Shown in pieces: positions 44,997-58,575 of a stretch of DNA of 64,000 nt. The position numbers were made by a program, and so were the translations under genes. The notes beneath the pieces were generated by a model. That model did not search any database. It saw only the letters and a program-made list of their open reading frames with translations, and was not told the DNA's origin. Location: assembly GCA_022695795.1 (NCBI GenBank), contig MU404062.1, forward strand, positions 248,001 through 312,000. Reading direction: 5' to 3'. How positions within the stretch are numbered: position 1 is the first letter of the stretch; every line of letters starts with the position of its first letter. The stretch is from Biscogniauxia marginata. Lineage: Eukaryota > Ascomycota > Sordariomycetes > Xylariales > Xylariaceae.

Positions 44997-45934
44997 TTAG
45001 TTCGAGATGCCAATAACACCTAGTCCGGATATTATTAGCTGCGGTGTTGATATCGAAGCATGCTGGGAAGTGGAACTTACCGCAGGCAGGTCGGCCGCCA
45101 GCATTGCCAGTCTTGAGAGACTCCTCGTTACCACCCTTGCCGAGGTCATCAGTGCCGGCGTGGGTGACGACGGTACGCTTCAACCAAGTTAGCGTATATC
45201 TATGATTTATAATTAACTCCCTGCAAGGAACCTACGCCAATAATGCTCTCGGGCCCAATCAGCTTGATGAACTTGTCCTGGACGGAGCCCTTGGAGTTAC
45301 CCTGGGCATCAGTGTCGATGTTACCAAGGTCGCCAACATGGCGATTCTCGTCCGAGGGGCTACCGTGGGTCTTGCCGTGAGGGTTGACTGTATTTATAGT
45401 CAGATGCCTTGCTTCCCTCCACTTTCCTTTGACACAGACGTACAATGAGGACCAGCCGACGTGCAGCCGTTGGTGTTGTCACCGAAGGTGTGGATGTGCA
45501 GGCCACGCTTGGCGTTGGGGTCGTGGCCGGAGATGTCCCACGAGACGGTGGTAGGATCAGACTCGGAGGCCTGCTCAAAGGTGATGGTTCCAGTGACCTT
45601 GGAGTCACCACGGATAACAGCGACTATAGATGCATATCCAGATCAGCACTGACTCGACAGATATAAATGTAGATTTGGATCTAAACCGGATAGCAGGGGT
45701 TCCACATGGCAAGAGTCAAGGAATGTCCAGGTATAGAATTCCAATGGTTTGGCTCAGGTTCGATGCCGTGTGTCCAACAAGGTGCTCGCCCATCGCGGCG
45801 ATCCAGCTTGGTGTAGAAGGTAATGTGGAAAATGCGCGCATTCGTGCTCACACACTCTTCCTCCGCCACACGGCAAACGGTGGATGTCAAGGCTACCCTG
45901 CAATGGAGACGCTTAGCTTACCGGCTTTGACCAT
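44997..45934 (-). CDS. SOD1: Cu/Zn superoxide dismutase
   Basis: Five exons: 45934..45922 (13 nt), 45623..45444, 45387..45236, 45177..45081 and 45019..44997 (23 nt). Introns are 298, 56, 58 and 61 nt; phases agree and give 154 aa, the standard length. Start MVKAVAVIRGD. Metal ligands are visible: HVHTFGDN (Cu His 47 and 49), bridging His in [12 protein letters not shown], Zn His and Asp in [11 protein letters not shown], and Cu His in [13 protein letters not shown]. The disulfide cysteines (GCTSAGPH and GGRPACGVIG) and the Arg of the substrate channel are present. The enzyme dismutes superoxide in the cytosol and mitochondrial intermembrane space. The very short first exon makes a start inside exon 2 look possible, but that would delete the first beta strand. 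Confidence 0.95.
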
Positions 45935-47199
45935 TTTGGCGGATTAGTTCAGACGATAGATATCTGGTGTAAGGCTGGTGGTTGTCGATTTCAGGTGACG
46001 ATGAAGGTCAAACGAGGGGAGAGAATGGGAGAGAGGGAAAAGATCTTTGCAAGGAATTTGTACCTCTAGCCCACTTTGAGAGGAGGGGATCTCTTCTAGG
46101 TACTGGTCCACCTTACCTAAGGTCCTCGGACTTCGAGGCAGGACCCGAGAAGCGCTTGGGGAAGCTGGGCTGGCTGGGTGCGCTCTCCCTCCAAGCCGTA
46201 GTAGCATGCAATTGCAAGCACGTCTAAGGTGGGGGGAGGGTTGAAAGCAGGTAAGTTGCCCCGCACAGTTCTGCCGTCATAGCCACATGAGGTACTTTGA
46301 GACCGACGGGAGATGACAAATTCGATGATATCACTTTGCCATCCGATTCGAAAGCGTCCCTGCCGTCGGAGCTATCACATCGGCCACCGATGCTCGGGGG
46401 AAGCAGATTGTAGCACTAGTACAAAAGAAGGGATAAGAGTGGGTCCATTATGTAGTATTTCAAGTACATATGTTTCAGGCCAACAAAATGTAGGCAATGG
46501 AAGCCTCGATATAACTGCATGAGGTACCTAATCACTTGAAGAGAGCCTTTATGATAAAATATTATAGAATACCCAGGGGGTTTCTTTGTCATGTGTACAT
46601 CAACCATCAATCATCCGGTCTGTTCAATTGGACCGCCTATGGCTTGCTACCAACTACCACGAGATATGGATCTCCAAAAACCCAACTCGCGAAAGGAAAA
46701 CCATTTATACCTAACACAGCACTAACACTAGCACACCTCGACAAGATAAGGTGAATTTCCAGCAGCAAGCTAGAAATTGGCCTTTATTTACACATTATGC
46801 TTTGAGCCATCCTCTCGAAGGCTACGAGACATTTTAACCCCATAGCATCAACGACGTCGCGTCCGAGGAATTCTCGATGAAGATTACCGCCAAGCGAATG
46901 TTTCAAGCCGTGGGCATAGATAGATAGCTTTAAGGGGGATGCAGCTTGACTCACGGTATTATTATAACGCTGGTCCAAAAGGTAAATTGTTAAGCGCCTG
47001 GTTTGTAGCACATCTTCCGCACTGGCCTCCTAGTTACCTTGGACACGCCACACGTCTTGAAGTCTAATTGATCTTTCTACCTAGGGCACAACACCAGACA
47101 CAACCTCCAACTCGCATCCTAACCTACATATACAATATTGGAGTACAAAACGTACGGCTGTCTTTTCCCAAGTCCACAACGCTAACCACCCTACTAGTG
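45935..47199. other. Divergent promoter region
   Basis: Between SOD1 (-) and the BTB gene (+). Frames are short, with no domain. The part near 47050-47199 is probably the BTB leader. No RNA gene was seen. Confidence 0.5.
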
Positions 47200-48361
47200 A
47201 TGGCACACAACGACCAATTGCCATTTGTGTTTGGCGAGAACTCGGTTAGTGTAGCTAGCTTCACTGTGAAATGCCTCGATGGTCTACCTCCTGCGCCAGT
47301 CTTCATCATCGACGAGGATGGGGATCTCATCCTTCAGGTCGGCAGCGAAGCACAAGGGAACCAACGCAAGACTAGCGCATTCAGGGTGTGCTCCAAAACT
47401 CTCTCTCGCTCTTCGCCTGTGATGAAGAAGATGCTCTACGGTGGCTTCGCTGAATCCAAGCCACCGGGCGATCAGCCCTGGACGGTTCACTTGCCAGAGG
47501 ATAATCCCGAAGCCCTAGAAGTCCTCCTCAACATAATCCATAGCCGTTTTGATCGGGTTACTTCGAAAGTTATCAACATTGATGATCTTTACAATATTAC
47601 AATTCTAACCGACAAATACGATCTAACTCGCATGCTTCAACCCTGGGTGGAGAAATGGAGAGACGGGGCCGGCATGAATGAGTCCTCTTTAACCGGCTCC
47701 CTGTCAGAGTCGAAGCATCTTGAGAAAAAGCTATGGATCACTTGGGATCTCGGAGATCTAAAGAATTTCGAGCTATTAGTTGGCCGGATAGCATCAATCT
47801 GCGAAATCGATTCGAACGGAAAGCTTACTCGTCTTCATATGGGCAAGAAGAAAATCAGCACCTGGTTTCACAACGTGACAGAACCACCCGATATTCAGGG
47901 TCAGTTACTACAGGTGATTTCAATAGAGTGGCGGGAATTGTTCTAATGGACTTCTAGAACTAATCGTTAACACCCGGATGCGGAAAATTGAGGACTTGTT
48001 GGCACGTATGAACATGACAGTCGCTGGTCTCATCCAATGGGCACCTGGCGAGCTTGACTGTAAGCAAGGAATCTCTTCTTGCAATGCCACTATTCTTGGC
48101 TCGATTATAAGATCATTGGCCAAAGACGGACTTTGGCCTATCCCCGACCCATCCAAATTTAACAAAAGCGTAACTTATTTACTCAAACTCCTTAAATTAT
48201 TGGACATTTCCACCTCCGACCGCCATTGGAGTTGCAAAGAGATGGTGACGTTGTGGAAAGATAATATCACTACAGACATTCAGCCCCAGTTGAGCGATAT
48301 GCACAAAAGACACTGCTTAGAGCAAGCGAAGAAGTCAGGGTTGAATGTCTATGGAGATTAA
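47200..48361 (+). CDS. BTB/POZ domain protein
   Basis: Two exons: 47200..47899 and 47958..48361. The 58-nt intron has a GTCAGT donor and a CTTCTAG acceptor, giving 367 aa. The chosen start (MAHNDQLPF) follows the leader; an in-frame upstream ATG at 47068 would add 44 residues of ordinary leader-like sequence. Residues about 35-140 form a BTB/POZ-like fold: FIIDEDGDLILQVGS, FRVCSKTLSRSSPVMKKMLYGGFAE, then WTVHLPEDNPEALEVLLNIIHSRFDRV. The second half is helical and matches fungal BTB proteins of unknown role. Such proteins are common, fast-evolving families in Pezizomycotina. Some BTB proteins are Cullin-3 adaptors, but no such motif can be asserted here. No disruption is seen. Confidence 0.75.
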
Positions 48362-51300
48362 CCACGCATCTACCGTTTGGAGGAAGGAGAATGGCGTCAC
48401 TAGGCAGCGTTCGAATTTCCTGGAGAAGCAGATGAAATCTACATTTGAATACTTCCCTTCAGCACTGCCTATGGGCTTTCTACGTCCGCACAACTATACG
48501 TCAAATCTTAAACACACTGTCCTAATTGTTGAGTGTTATTCGGAAAGCAAGTTCGCGATATAGGGAGGGAGGGTGTCAAGTCTAGCCGGGTTGGGCCGGA
48601 GAAAGGGGGCAGTGTCTGCGAGCTAACACACCACTTTAAACCTCGGTATAGGTACAATGTCCCCATCTTCGGGATGGTCTGGGGAGGGTTGTGCTGGGTT
48701 CTCAATACTCGTACCGCGAGAAGCCTAACGCTTTGGTTGGACGGTCAAAGTTCCGTCTTTAGATGGATCTATAAACTAATGATCCTAATGTATAATTTAA
48801 CCTCATCCTAAGAGTGAATCATGACAGTAACTTTAGACAAGTAAAAGATCTGATCGCTATGCAGTAGAGCTTCAATTTCCAGTGTATGGTCAAATAGGTC
48901 AACGTGACAGACAATGCTTATGTGTAAAGGAACTTAAGAATTGCCCTAGGCCGTATGTATGTTATGGCACATAAGTATACGAGGTGGTGGTCACTACGTA
49001 GGTACCTATCCCTATTGATTGGCCCTTGTTGTGAGACCTTAGGGTATGCCCAGAATATAAGTGGTCATATAATACGGCCGTGCAATTGATGCACCTACAA
49101 TCCACTAGATGTCCCATATCAAAGCATTCTTATGAAACGCCTTCTCCTCATGTTTGTATACATAGAGAACAGTCAGGACAGGACAGATGAAATCCAGCCT
49201 TACGATATGCCTTATTACGCACCTACGCAGTATGTGTGTGGCTGAGGATATGCGCGTTCAAGCTAGAAGAGGTTGCCACATGGGAGGGACGAACCTGTGG
49301 AAGGTTGCAGCAATACAGCAATACAGCAATACTTAGTACCTACCGGTTAGAACATAGATGCTGTAGGTTCATCTTTAGGTTCACCGAACTGCATTGCATT
49401 CTCCTTGAACGCCACGGCGGACGAAGAAACGATGACACCTTAGGTTTGGCAAAACCACGTGTCGCCGACCAGGGGAGGGGGGGGGGCGACTTAAACAAGA
49501 TCTATTGTTGAAACATACTACTACTACCTAGTGAATGACAAATGATTCGGTTCAGTGTCAGGGGGCTTTGCATGCAGACTGATAAACTATCCCGTCGACG
49601 TTGAAACCTCTCTGCAACGGCGGTCATGCAGCTGAAGACTCCTTTTGAGTTTCGGAGCATCGCCCTCGGGATCGACCGTCTATGTAATAGCCATACCGAA
49701 GTGGAAATTCGGTGCCGAATTGGTATAGATGCCCCCTATATAATTGAATTTTGGGCCGGCGCTTGAGCAGACGTTAATACAACTTACCGTGACCTTGTTG
49801 TGGGCGCTTTGGGGGGGAAGACCATGGGAAACCGCTAATTCCCGTCGTGGGGGGCTAGGTAGGTATTTATTTCGGTATCGGATCGGGATGATTCCAGAAA
49901 GGCCCGATGTCAAAAGATTGTTTTTTAATCAATGGTGTTTTAAAATTGGCATCTCCAGCCGTTAAATTTAGATCACCCTCTCAGCCCTACGACGGATATA
50001 ATGACAGGCTAATTTAACACGGTAACAACCAGGCCACGGCGAACACAAGTGCGGACGAAGAGCACTTCTTGTTACCACGGTGATTGAGATTAGTTAAGAT
50101 TGCGGCGACTTATACTTCGTACACTAGACTATACGCATCCGGATCTAGCCTCATGCAATACCTATCTACCTTATGTATGTAGGTACCTACTACTAGGTAG
50201 TCGCCGGCGTCGCCGTTGCCGCCATCTGCATCGTGACACTATCAAGGGGTGAACATGTGCACGCCGCGCGTAAAGCCCCCATGCAAGGTGTATTTGGTAT
50301 ACCAAGTGAGGGAAATTGTTACGGTATGGAGTAGCTTTCTGCAAGAGAATCCATCTGTTCTGTGAGCTCGAACGAGTGAGCAGCGATATTTGTCGTATTG
50401 TCAACCAATTGCGACTCAGTTACTGAGTTGTACATACAGTACAGTGTCTCAGGCGCTCCCCCACCCAGTTGCAGTGAGCTAGGACATTGCCTCTCTTAAG
50501 CCTTCTGATGTTGGGATGGAATCGTGGCATTGATGGATGAAGAAGCAGTTTAGTTTGAAATAAAACCCTGGCTATTAGAGTGAAGATGGGTAAGTAGAAA
50601 ACTAGGTTAGATCGATGTCATGAAACAAATTTATGTACCTAGTCTGAAAACGCACATGTAAAGGAGGACGATCTTAACCGAACCTGACAACTCAGCTATA
50701 AGCACTACAGTTGGCCAGTGGCCTCATTCCTAAGTCGTATCAACGGCTCGCCTATCGAGGTGCAGACAAATACCTACCTACCTATGTTGTTAGAAACATG
50801 CAGGAGAAAGCATGTTAGTTGTTATGATGCCCGAACCCTTACATAGGCTCCTTCAGGAATTAGCAAGATCCATCGGCCTAGCTAATACCACCTTCGAAGC
50901 TTAACAGAACCACACTCGCATGGTGCGTATTTGTTATACTCGAAGGCTGGAAACTTGAACATTGGCGGAATCGGGAGGTATATATATATACCTACCTAGG
51001 TAGTTTGGTTTATATGCACCGGTCTGTCTGTGCTAGTACGTAACTGTATTCTTGTTTTGTTTTGTCACCGTATCGTATCAATTTCGTCTGATCATGCATT
51101 TACCAAGGAGAAGAAGAACACACCCTATTCGGCAAATTAGGATACATTGATGTACAGAACATGTTCCAGAAATTGCGGGCGACTAGTATATACCGGTACT
51201 TGAAAGTAGTTTATCTCTGGTGAGACATCCATTTACTTCCATGTTTCCATCATCTTAAAAATGTACCGCTTGGGGGGTGGGCCGTGCACTCACCAGATGT

Positions 51301-52122
51301 TTCCCGGCTCTGTAATTGGCTGCTGGTCCTCTTGGCAGCCACGCCGCGCTTGGCCCGTGCTAGGCCATAGGGTCTTCACTGAACCCTCTGGGGGAGTGTG
51401 AAGCGGTCCCCAGGTCACGTCAAGAGTCAATGGAGACCCCCGACCCCCAGTTCCATTTCCACTTCCAGCCCAAACCTACCCAGTTTACTAGTCCCACCCA
51501 CAACACCTCACGCTTTCACACCTCGAAGTCAGCAAGTGATGATCACTTTGCTCTCGTTTCCTACATTTACCAACCTTGGAACCTAAATATTCTTCGGTTT
51601 ACTTAGATTGCACAAACGCTCGTTGTCGACCTGCCCTGACCGTGACCAAGTCCGACGGTCCATCTCTACTGTCTACCATTATTCGCAATTCCCTCCTAGC
51701 CTCTAATCAGCCTAATCTATTCATCGACCGGCGACGAGTCCCCATTGTCTGTCTGCCAGCCGTGAGCGGGTGTTGTGTAATTAATTAGGCTACCTCGACG
51801 ATTGACGACCAACCCAAACCCACTATCGAAATCCCGAAATCCCACCTTTCCTCGACCTCTTCATAGCGTCTTATTGCCAGCTGCGAATACAACGCCACCC
51901 GGGTCTCTCACATTCTGTCGCAACCGACCTTCTTATATCTATATCGTGAAGTGGGGGGGATGCAATCTAATTTCGGCCTAACCAAGCAAACTCTTGTTCG
52001 CTACCTGTCGATGCGATCCTGCCGTTCGCTTGCTGGTAGCATCTAAAAACGACGGTAACCTACATACCTGCATTCTGCCCGTCGCGTGGCGGCGGCGGCA
52101 CTGCTGTCTGTAACCTTGAACA
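48362..52122. other. Long gene-poor region and leader of the Rho1 GEF gene
   Basis: About 3.7 kb with no convincing gene. It includes a CAATACAG triplet repeat near 49312-49331, a G-run at 49483-49491 and a near-palindrome at 49693-49728. Repeated TACCTACCTA motifs lie near 50170, 50772 and 50992. From about 51390 onward it is C-rich, less AT-rich and probably the promoter and 5' leader of the gene at 52123; a 28-codon upstream ORF lies at 51960-52046. Confidence 0.5.
51960..52046 (+). other. Candidate upstream ORF, 28 codons
   Basis: ATG at 51960, then 27 more sense codons and TAA at 52044-52046, ending 76 bases before the Rho1 GEF start. It lies in the likely leader, so it could reduce translation of the main frame if transcription starts upstream. 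Start context (GGGGGATGC) is moderate. Purely sequence-based. Confidence 0.3.
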
Positions 52123-55100
52123 ATGTCGTTCCGAGGCGACGACCAGCGCCGATATGGCCATATTCCTCCCGTACAATACCCCGTCCCAAACCATCATTCC
52201 CCGGACCCCTCCGCCTATCCTGCCCGGCGGCCCAGCTTCAACAGTGGCGACGATGCTGCCGGTGTCACTACCACTCGTCCACCCTACCCACCGGCATTAA
52301 ACACCAGTACGAAGGGGCTTGGGTCCCGAGATGAGCTGTTCCTAGCAGGCTCGACCGAAACTAACAGGTACAACTATGGCAATTCGAATCCTGCCATGTC
52401 GGGATATCAGCACGCGTACCAATCTCAGACTCCGCCGACCCCGTCGACGTATAACCCCCAAGCTTTCCCTCGGTCCCCTACCACGTCTCTACCACACCAT
52501 CCACACCCGACCAACAGATGGCCGCAGCAAAGCGTGCCTGCGGCTCCCTACAGTCCCACAGCGACCACAACAAACTTCACCCCGGCTCCATACAACCCGG
52601 CGGCATACTCCAACACCACAAGCTCTCAACGCCCATCAGCATATCCCGGCTTCAACCAGCATAACAATCACACGTATGGTTTACCGGCAAACCCTTCGCC
52701 CTACTGGCAGCCTCAGCCTACGTACGCTTCCCAGCCGGCCCAACCGACACAAGCGCCGACTACCACATACGCAGACTATGACACCCAATATGCCACGACC
52801 TATTCTGATAATGGTAGGAGTCCACCGCCGTCATCTTATGCCTCGACCTCCCCGGTGCCATATCCTACATATTCGCAAATACCGGTGGGCCCTAATTATT
52901 CCGCAAATGATCCCCATTCGTTCTTGAACCTTGCGTCCGACTCCAATTCGACGCCTTCTCCCCTACCCTCCCCACAGCTTCCACCGCAGCCACCGTCTGG
53001 TTTGGCGCGACATCCCACCAATGCGCCTCTTCCTAGCCGGCCCGTCGAGGATCCTGAAGAGGAGATATATAGGTATAATGGTAGTATCGTGCCTGACGTT
53101 TCTCAAGAGCAGGATAATATCATACAGGATATCGAGGCTGAACTTGGAAGAAGTGGATCGTTTCGTGGTAGACCAGAAGGGCTTGATCAGCGCAACGGAG
53201 CATTTCCGGCCGGCGACCTGCAGAATCTCCGTCGTTTGACCTCCACCGCCAGTTATCACTCTACCGCTACTACGTTGACCAGCCAAGAGGACGCAGCTGG
53301 TGTGAACCGTTATTCGTCGAATGCATCAACGTTGAACAGGAACAACTTGACGAATCCGCATTCGATCCAAGAGAACGACGGAGACGAAAGCGATCCCGAA
53401 GGCGCCGCCGGTGCCTGGGCCTTGATGCAAGCCGAGGAGGACGATCGCCGATTTAGCTCGGCTGCTGCACCATTACCATACTTCAGCCAGCCAGAGGTAG
53501 CGATACAATCAGTTCTCTCAACCCATAAAGAAGAGCCGGGCAGCGACAGTGATTTTGTTGGGATGGATCTCGGGCTTGCTGGAGGCGGGTATGTAGGAAA
53601 CCTGACGTACGACAACAATCTTGGCTCGCCTCCTATGAGCGAGGTGGTGCGTTCGGACGGGTCTGGTTTACCATCCCGTAGTAACCATGCCTCTCAGAGA
53701 AGTCACGAGAGCAACAAATATCCCGCTTTTGAACAGGCCGGTGTGGATTATGGCGGCACCGGAGGACTGCAGCCTCCATCAGCTCACCGTCTCAGTTTTG
53801 ACGAAGGAGACGAGCGTGTCTCACTCCATTCTAGGCAAAGTGGCAGCGAATCACCTCATAAAGACGATTACCCAGATATGTTCTACCATCCCGGCTTGTC
53901 AAACAGACCGCTTCCTGCCCTCCCTACTGGCTCGGATAGCAGTTCTCTTCTTTCAGCACAGTCACCAAACCGAAATGCATACCAGCACGGATACTCGCTC
54001 AGCGTGGATTCCCGCCCATATTCTGGCCCGGATGCTTATTACGGTCAAAATGCCCAGCAGTTACAGGTCGAACGATCTATCTCGCTATCTAATCACAGCA
54101 CGTCGCCCCAAGTTCAGCCGCCTGGCAGATCAAAGACAGATGCTGCCGAAGAGCGCAATGCTCGCATGAGGCACATGAGACATCAGCAACAGCTTGCGGC
54201 TCAGCAAGGATTGCCATATGAAGGCTACGACACTGGGACGCCGTCTTCCATCAATTATGACTTGATCACCCTGCCAAGCGGACGACGAAAGAAGTTCCAG
54301 CCCGAGAAGCTTACTATGGTTGACGTCCGATCTTGCGCAGAGCCGTGGGCCTTGAGTAGTATTTCCCAGTGGATTCGGGAGATGACTGAAGGAGAAGTCG
54401 ATTTAAAGAGGAAGACAGTCGAGGAGGGTCTAGTTAGGCTTTTCTGTCTCAAGGTCCCGACTATGAATGTCGCAGATGCCGAGGCTCTTAGTGCACAGGT
54501 TGCGGAATCTATGTTGGCGGCTGGGATCCTGGTGCCCGAGGAGGAATGGCTCAAGCTTGGCCAAGGCTCTATATCCGGAGTGTTGTGGCAACTTACTGGA
54601 ACCGGATGCTATGCGCCAAAGCTACACGAATACGATCGCGAGATGATAGGCCACGATGTGCCAGGGAGGTGCTACTCTCATCATTGTACCAGAACCTTGA
54701 AGAAGGCAAATCTAGACGAGCTCATGTCTGGCGGGGTCAAAACCGTCGACTGGGCTTCGTTCTACAGGATGACTAAGGAGAGCATAGAAGGCAAAAACCA
54801 TAAAGAGATCGAGCGGCAGAATATTCTTCATGAGATCGTCACCAGTGAAGAGCTGTATATGGACCACATCGAAGTTGTACGAATCCTATACCGGGACCAA
54901 CTCGTCAACTCTGTGCCTAGAATCATTGCCGAGACTAGGATCGACAAGTTTATTACTGCAGTCTTTGGGAAGATCGATGCTGTTGAGCATGTCAACAAGG
55001 ATCATCTACTCGCGCAGCTCAAATACCGTCAGAAGGAGCAAGGCCCGTGGATCGTGGGGTTTAGCGATATCTTCCGAGAGTGGGTTCGAAAAGCGAGGAC

Positions 55101-57391
55101 CGCATACATTGAGTATGCCTCGGCCTTTCCATACGCACAATTTCTAGTGAAGAGGGAGGCAGAACGGAACTTCTTGTTTAAGCAGTTCCTTGATCAAATG
55201 CGTGGGCATAGCAGATCGAATCGTCTGGATTGGACCACCTATTTGAAGGCACCTATTACACGACTCCAGCGATACTCTCTCCTTCTAGCGACTGTCTTGA
55301 AATCGATGAAGCAAGACAGTGAAGAGAAGGCAAACCTGATTAGAGCTATCGACGAGATCAAGGCGATGACTCTAGAATGCGATGCTAAGGTAGACGAGAT
55401 GCAGAAGAAAGTGACAATGATCGAACTAGATCAAATGCTCGTCCTACGGCCCGGGTTCCATGCCGATCTCAACCTTGACCACCTTGGCCGGGAGCTTATA
55501 TTACAAGGTGACCTCCAACGGATGGGTTCCAAGGGCATGCGATGGGTAGATACGCACGCATTACTGTTCGATCATTACCTCATTCTTGCCAAACTCATTA
55601 TCTCGCGTGATGGCAGGCAAGACAAGAAATACGATGTCTCGAAGGAGGTAAGTCAATCACATGAATTAGGATTAGAATCTAAGCTAACCGTGTCGACTAG
55701 CCTATTCCTATGCCTTTGTTGTTCTTAGAGAGCAGTCAGGACGATCCCCTAATCAAGCCAAAGGGCATCGCGGCCCCCTTGACTCGAACAGCAAATTCAG
55801 CGTCGGATACCAGGCTTAACAAAGTGGTGTCTAACAATGGGGAACGTCCCGGATTAGAACACACAGCTACTAACTCTTCCATGAATTCCACCGCTGTCAC
55901 TAGATTAGCGCCTGCAAACTCAGCGGATGAGGGGAGAACTCTTTTCCCTTTCCGTGTAAAGCATCTAGGACATGAAGTCTACACCTTGTTTGCACCCTCG
56001 CAGCAGACGCGGCAAGATTGGTGCGACAGGATCATCGAGGCAAAGACGCGTCATGCAAAAGCTCTACATGCTCAAAACGCGGAGCCTTTCCGCCTACGTG
56101 TGATGGCTGACAGTGCATTCGCATATGACTCGATAGCTGCCATCGGGAAGTACGTTGGAGGCGTGCACATTCGGAACACTCCTCTTGATAGGGCCATTCG
56201 AGAAGTGGAGAAGAATTTCGGCCCCGGTCGTGGCCCCCCTCCAATCTCCCGAGCTGGTGTGCACTGCGCTACCGGTTTCTCTGCCTTCGGCAAGGACATG
56301 GTGGCAGTAGGAACGGATGTTGGCGTTTGCGTAGCAGAAGCTAGTGATCAAAGAGGTTGGGTCAAGGTAAGACGAGTACGCTTTAGATCGAGAATCCATA
56401 TTAACCTGCTTTATAGACGGTCTCAGTAGCCAGAGTCACTCAAATGGCGGTCCTCGAAGAGTTCTCTGTAGTGCTCGTCCTTTCAGACAGGAACCTCATA
56501 TCTTATCCTCTTGACGTAGTCGCACCCCCATCTAATTTCCCTACTCCCGCGAACGACAACCCTCGTCGATCTCCGCAGAGGTTGGCGAAAGATGTCTCGT
56601 TCTTCGCAACCGCCCGGATGAAGGACCGGATGCTAGTGTTTTTCAAAAAGAAGGAAGGTCTGCATAGCACGTTTAAGGTTCTTGAGCCCGTCTTCCAGAA
56701 AGCGACTGAGAAGAAGTCTCGTCTGTTTGGTGGTTCTCGGAGGGGCGGAGTAGGCACGACAGAAAGTTTCCGCGACTACGACGATTTCTACCTTCCCGTA
56801 GAATGTTATTCGCTCAACATCTTCCAGTCATACATTGCGATTGCAACAGCCAAAGGATTCGAATTATTGACACTGGACAAGAAGGCCCCCATGACAATAC
56901 CAGGGCAGAATCAAGCCGAAATCGCTAATATTCTGGGTCGCATCACGGATCAAAAGCCCCTGGGCATGTTCCGCCTCAACGACCAAGAATTCCTGCTCGC
57001 ATATGAAGATTGCGCCGTATATATCGACAAGCACGGCGATGTTAGCCGCAGTGTTATCATGGAATATTCCGGCAAGCAGAAGAAGGCTAAATGTGCTACG
57101 ATGTACGGACAATATCTGCTTCTCTTCAACGAGGATTACGTAGAAGTCCGCAATGCCGAGAACGGCCGACTCCGCCAGATCATCGCTGGTCGAGATGTGA
57201 GGGTTTTAGATTACGGAGTAAGGGGACCTACAGGAGGTTCCAGTAAAACCAACGGATATGGGCAGGCCAGTCCGACCGATAGCGGAGTTAGTTCAAAGGG
57301 CACAGTCAAGATCTGCATGGCGCACCCGGAAGTTGCAGGCCAGCAGATCGTGCTAGAAATGCTGCTTAACAATGGGCATACGGAGAAATGA
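52123..57391 (+). CDS. Rho1 guanine nucleotide exchange factor (Rom2-type)
   Basis: Three exons: 52123..55647, 55701..56366 and 56417..57391. Introns are 53 and 50 nt and the product is about 1721 aa. The N-terminal 700 residues are disordered and rich in Pro, Ser, Tyr, Gln and Asn. A DEP domain follows at about 715-835 (FCLKVPTMNVADAEALSAQV). A Dbl-homology domain lies at about 893-1085 (EIERQNILHEIVTSEELYM, TYLKAPITRLQRYSLLL), with conserved ITRLQRY. A PH domain at about 1110-1295 is split by the first intron (VKHLGHEVYTLFAPSQQ). A CNH (citron homology) domain runs from about 1300 to 1700 (YDDFYLPVECYSLNIFQSYIAIAT). This DEP-DH-PH-CNH order is that of fungal Rom1/Rom2, the exchange factors that load Rho1 with GTP in the cell-wall integrity pathway. 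The product acts at the plasma membrane of growing tips and septa. Confidence 0.92.
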
Positions 57392-58575
57392 AAGACATGA
57401 ACGAAGGCCCTACGACGAGCCAATGACAAATGTTCCACGGAGCACATAGGTGAGACTGGGAAATGGTGACAGTCATGATCGGGATAGAAAAGATGGGGAT
57501 AACGGGCGAGGTCATCTGCTCTTGGTGCAGTTACAGATTTGCTTTCTTATGGATATCCGGCCCCTTTGAGTAAGGCCACGTCACTTATATTTCTCCCACC
57601 GGGGCATATCCTACCTGTGTGGGATCTAGAATGACGGAAGAGAAATACTTCTTGGAAAGCAATTCGTTTTTTATAGGACGGCAGGACACATTTTTGGGAG
57701 TTCAAGGCGTTTTCCTATTCGCCTACTTACCGGGAGGGGAGGTTGGGTTCTCATCGGCCCTTTTTACTTTCTCATCTTAATCCCGTTGTTATTGTTGTTG
57801 TTCATTTCGTTGATGCATCGAAACAGAAAACATGGAGTTATTAAATCCCGGCACACCTGAACTATAAGGAGGAGGTGGTGGTGTGTTGTGTTTGCCATGG
57901 TGGGAGGAGAGCCCTCCCCCCCCTTCAGCCATGCATGACTGATACCGATTTATATAGCGTGATTTTTTATTTATTTATTTGCAACACTGTGCCTTCCTTC
58001 CTTCCTTCTCCGTCTAGTGCCGATGAATATGTTACTTGCGTGTACCGGATATTATCGATGTTAATTTCTTGGTGAACTCTCAAAATTAAAATATAAAATA
58101 ATTGTTATAAAAGAGAGGAAAGAAAAGAAAAGAGGAATGGCAGTGTTGACGTTATAACAACCGGTTTTCCTCAATACTTTCCTGCCTTTCTTTTTTGGAC
58201 ATCAAGTTCCTGGGACAAAGGAGTATATATATTTTTTTGATCCATGGGCTATGTGATGACTACACATTAATTAGGTACTTTTGTTATTATCATCATTACG
58301 AACGAATCACTGGAAAACCACGCGCATCAAAGTCAGTCGAGGTGATCTTCGATTTTTAGTGAGTTTACGAGGGAAGCCTTGACTCTGGGAACATCGAGAA
58401 TGCAGAGACATGGGGGAAACGGGTCTGAATTTTTCTCAGCAGTGTTTCTTCTCAGAGTCATGTTTCTTTTTGCTGTGCTTGTTGGCCTCCTAGATCACAT
58501 GATAGCGCTTGTCCTTGCCCCTTCCTTCTCCTTCTCATCCTTCCTGTGACCGTGATGCTTCTTGGCTTCGCGGAT
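57392..58575. other. Convergent 3' flanks and decayed tail of the small secreted gene
   Basis: 57392-58435 is the 3' flank of the Rho1 GEF and holds AT-rich runs and a TTATTTATTTATTT stretch near 57966. 58436-58575 continues the frame of the small secreted protein past its stop with Lys/His-rich codons in shifting frames. No other gene is recognised. Confidence 0.5.
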
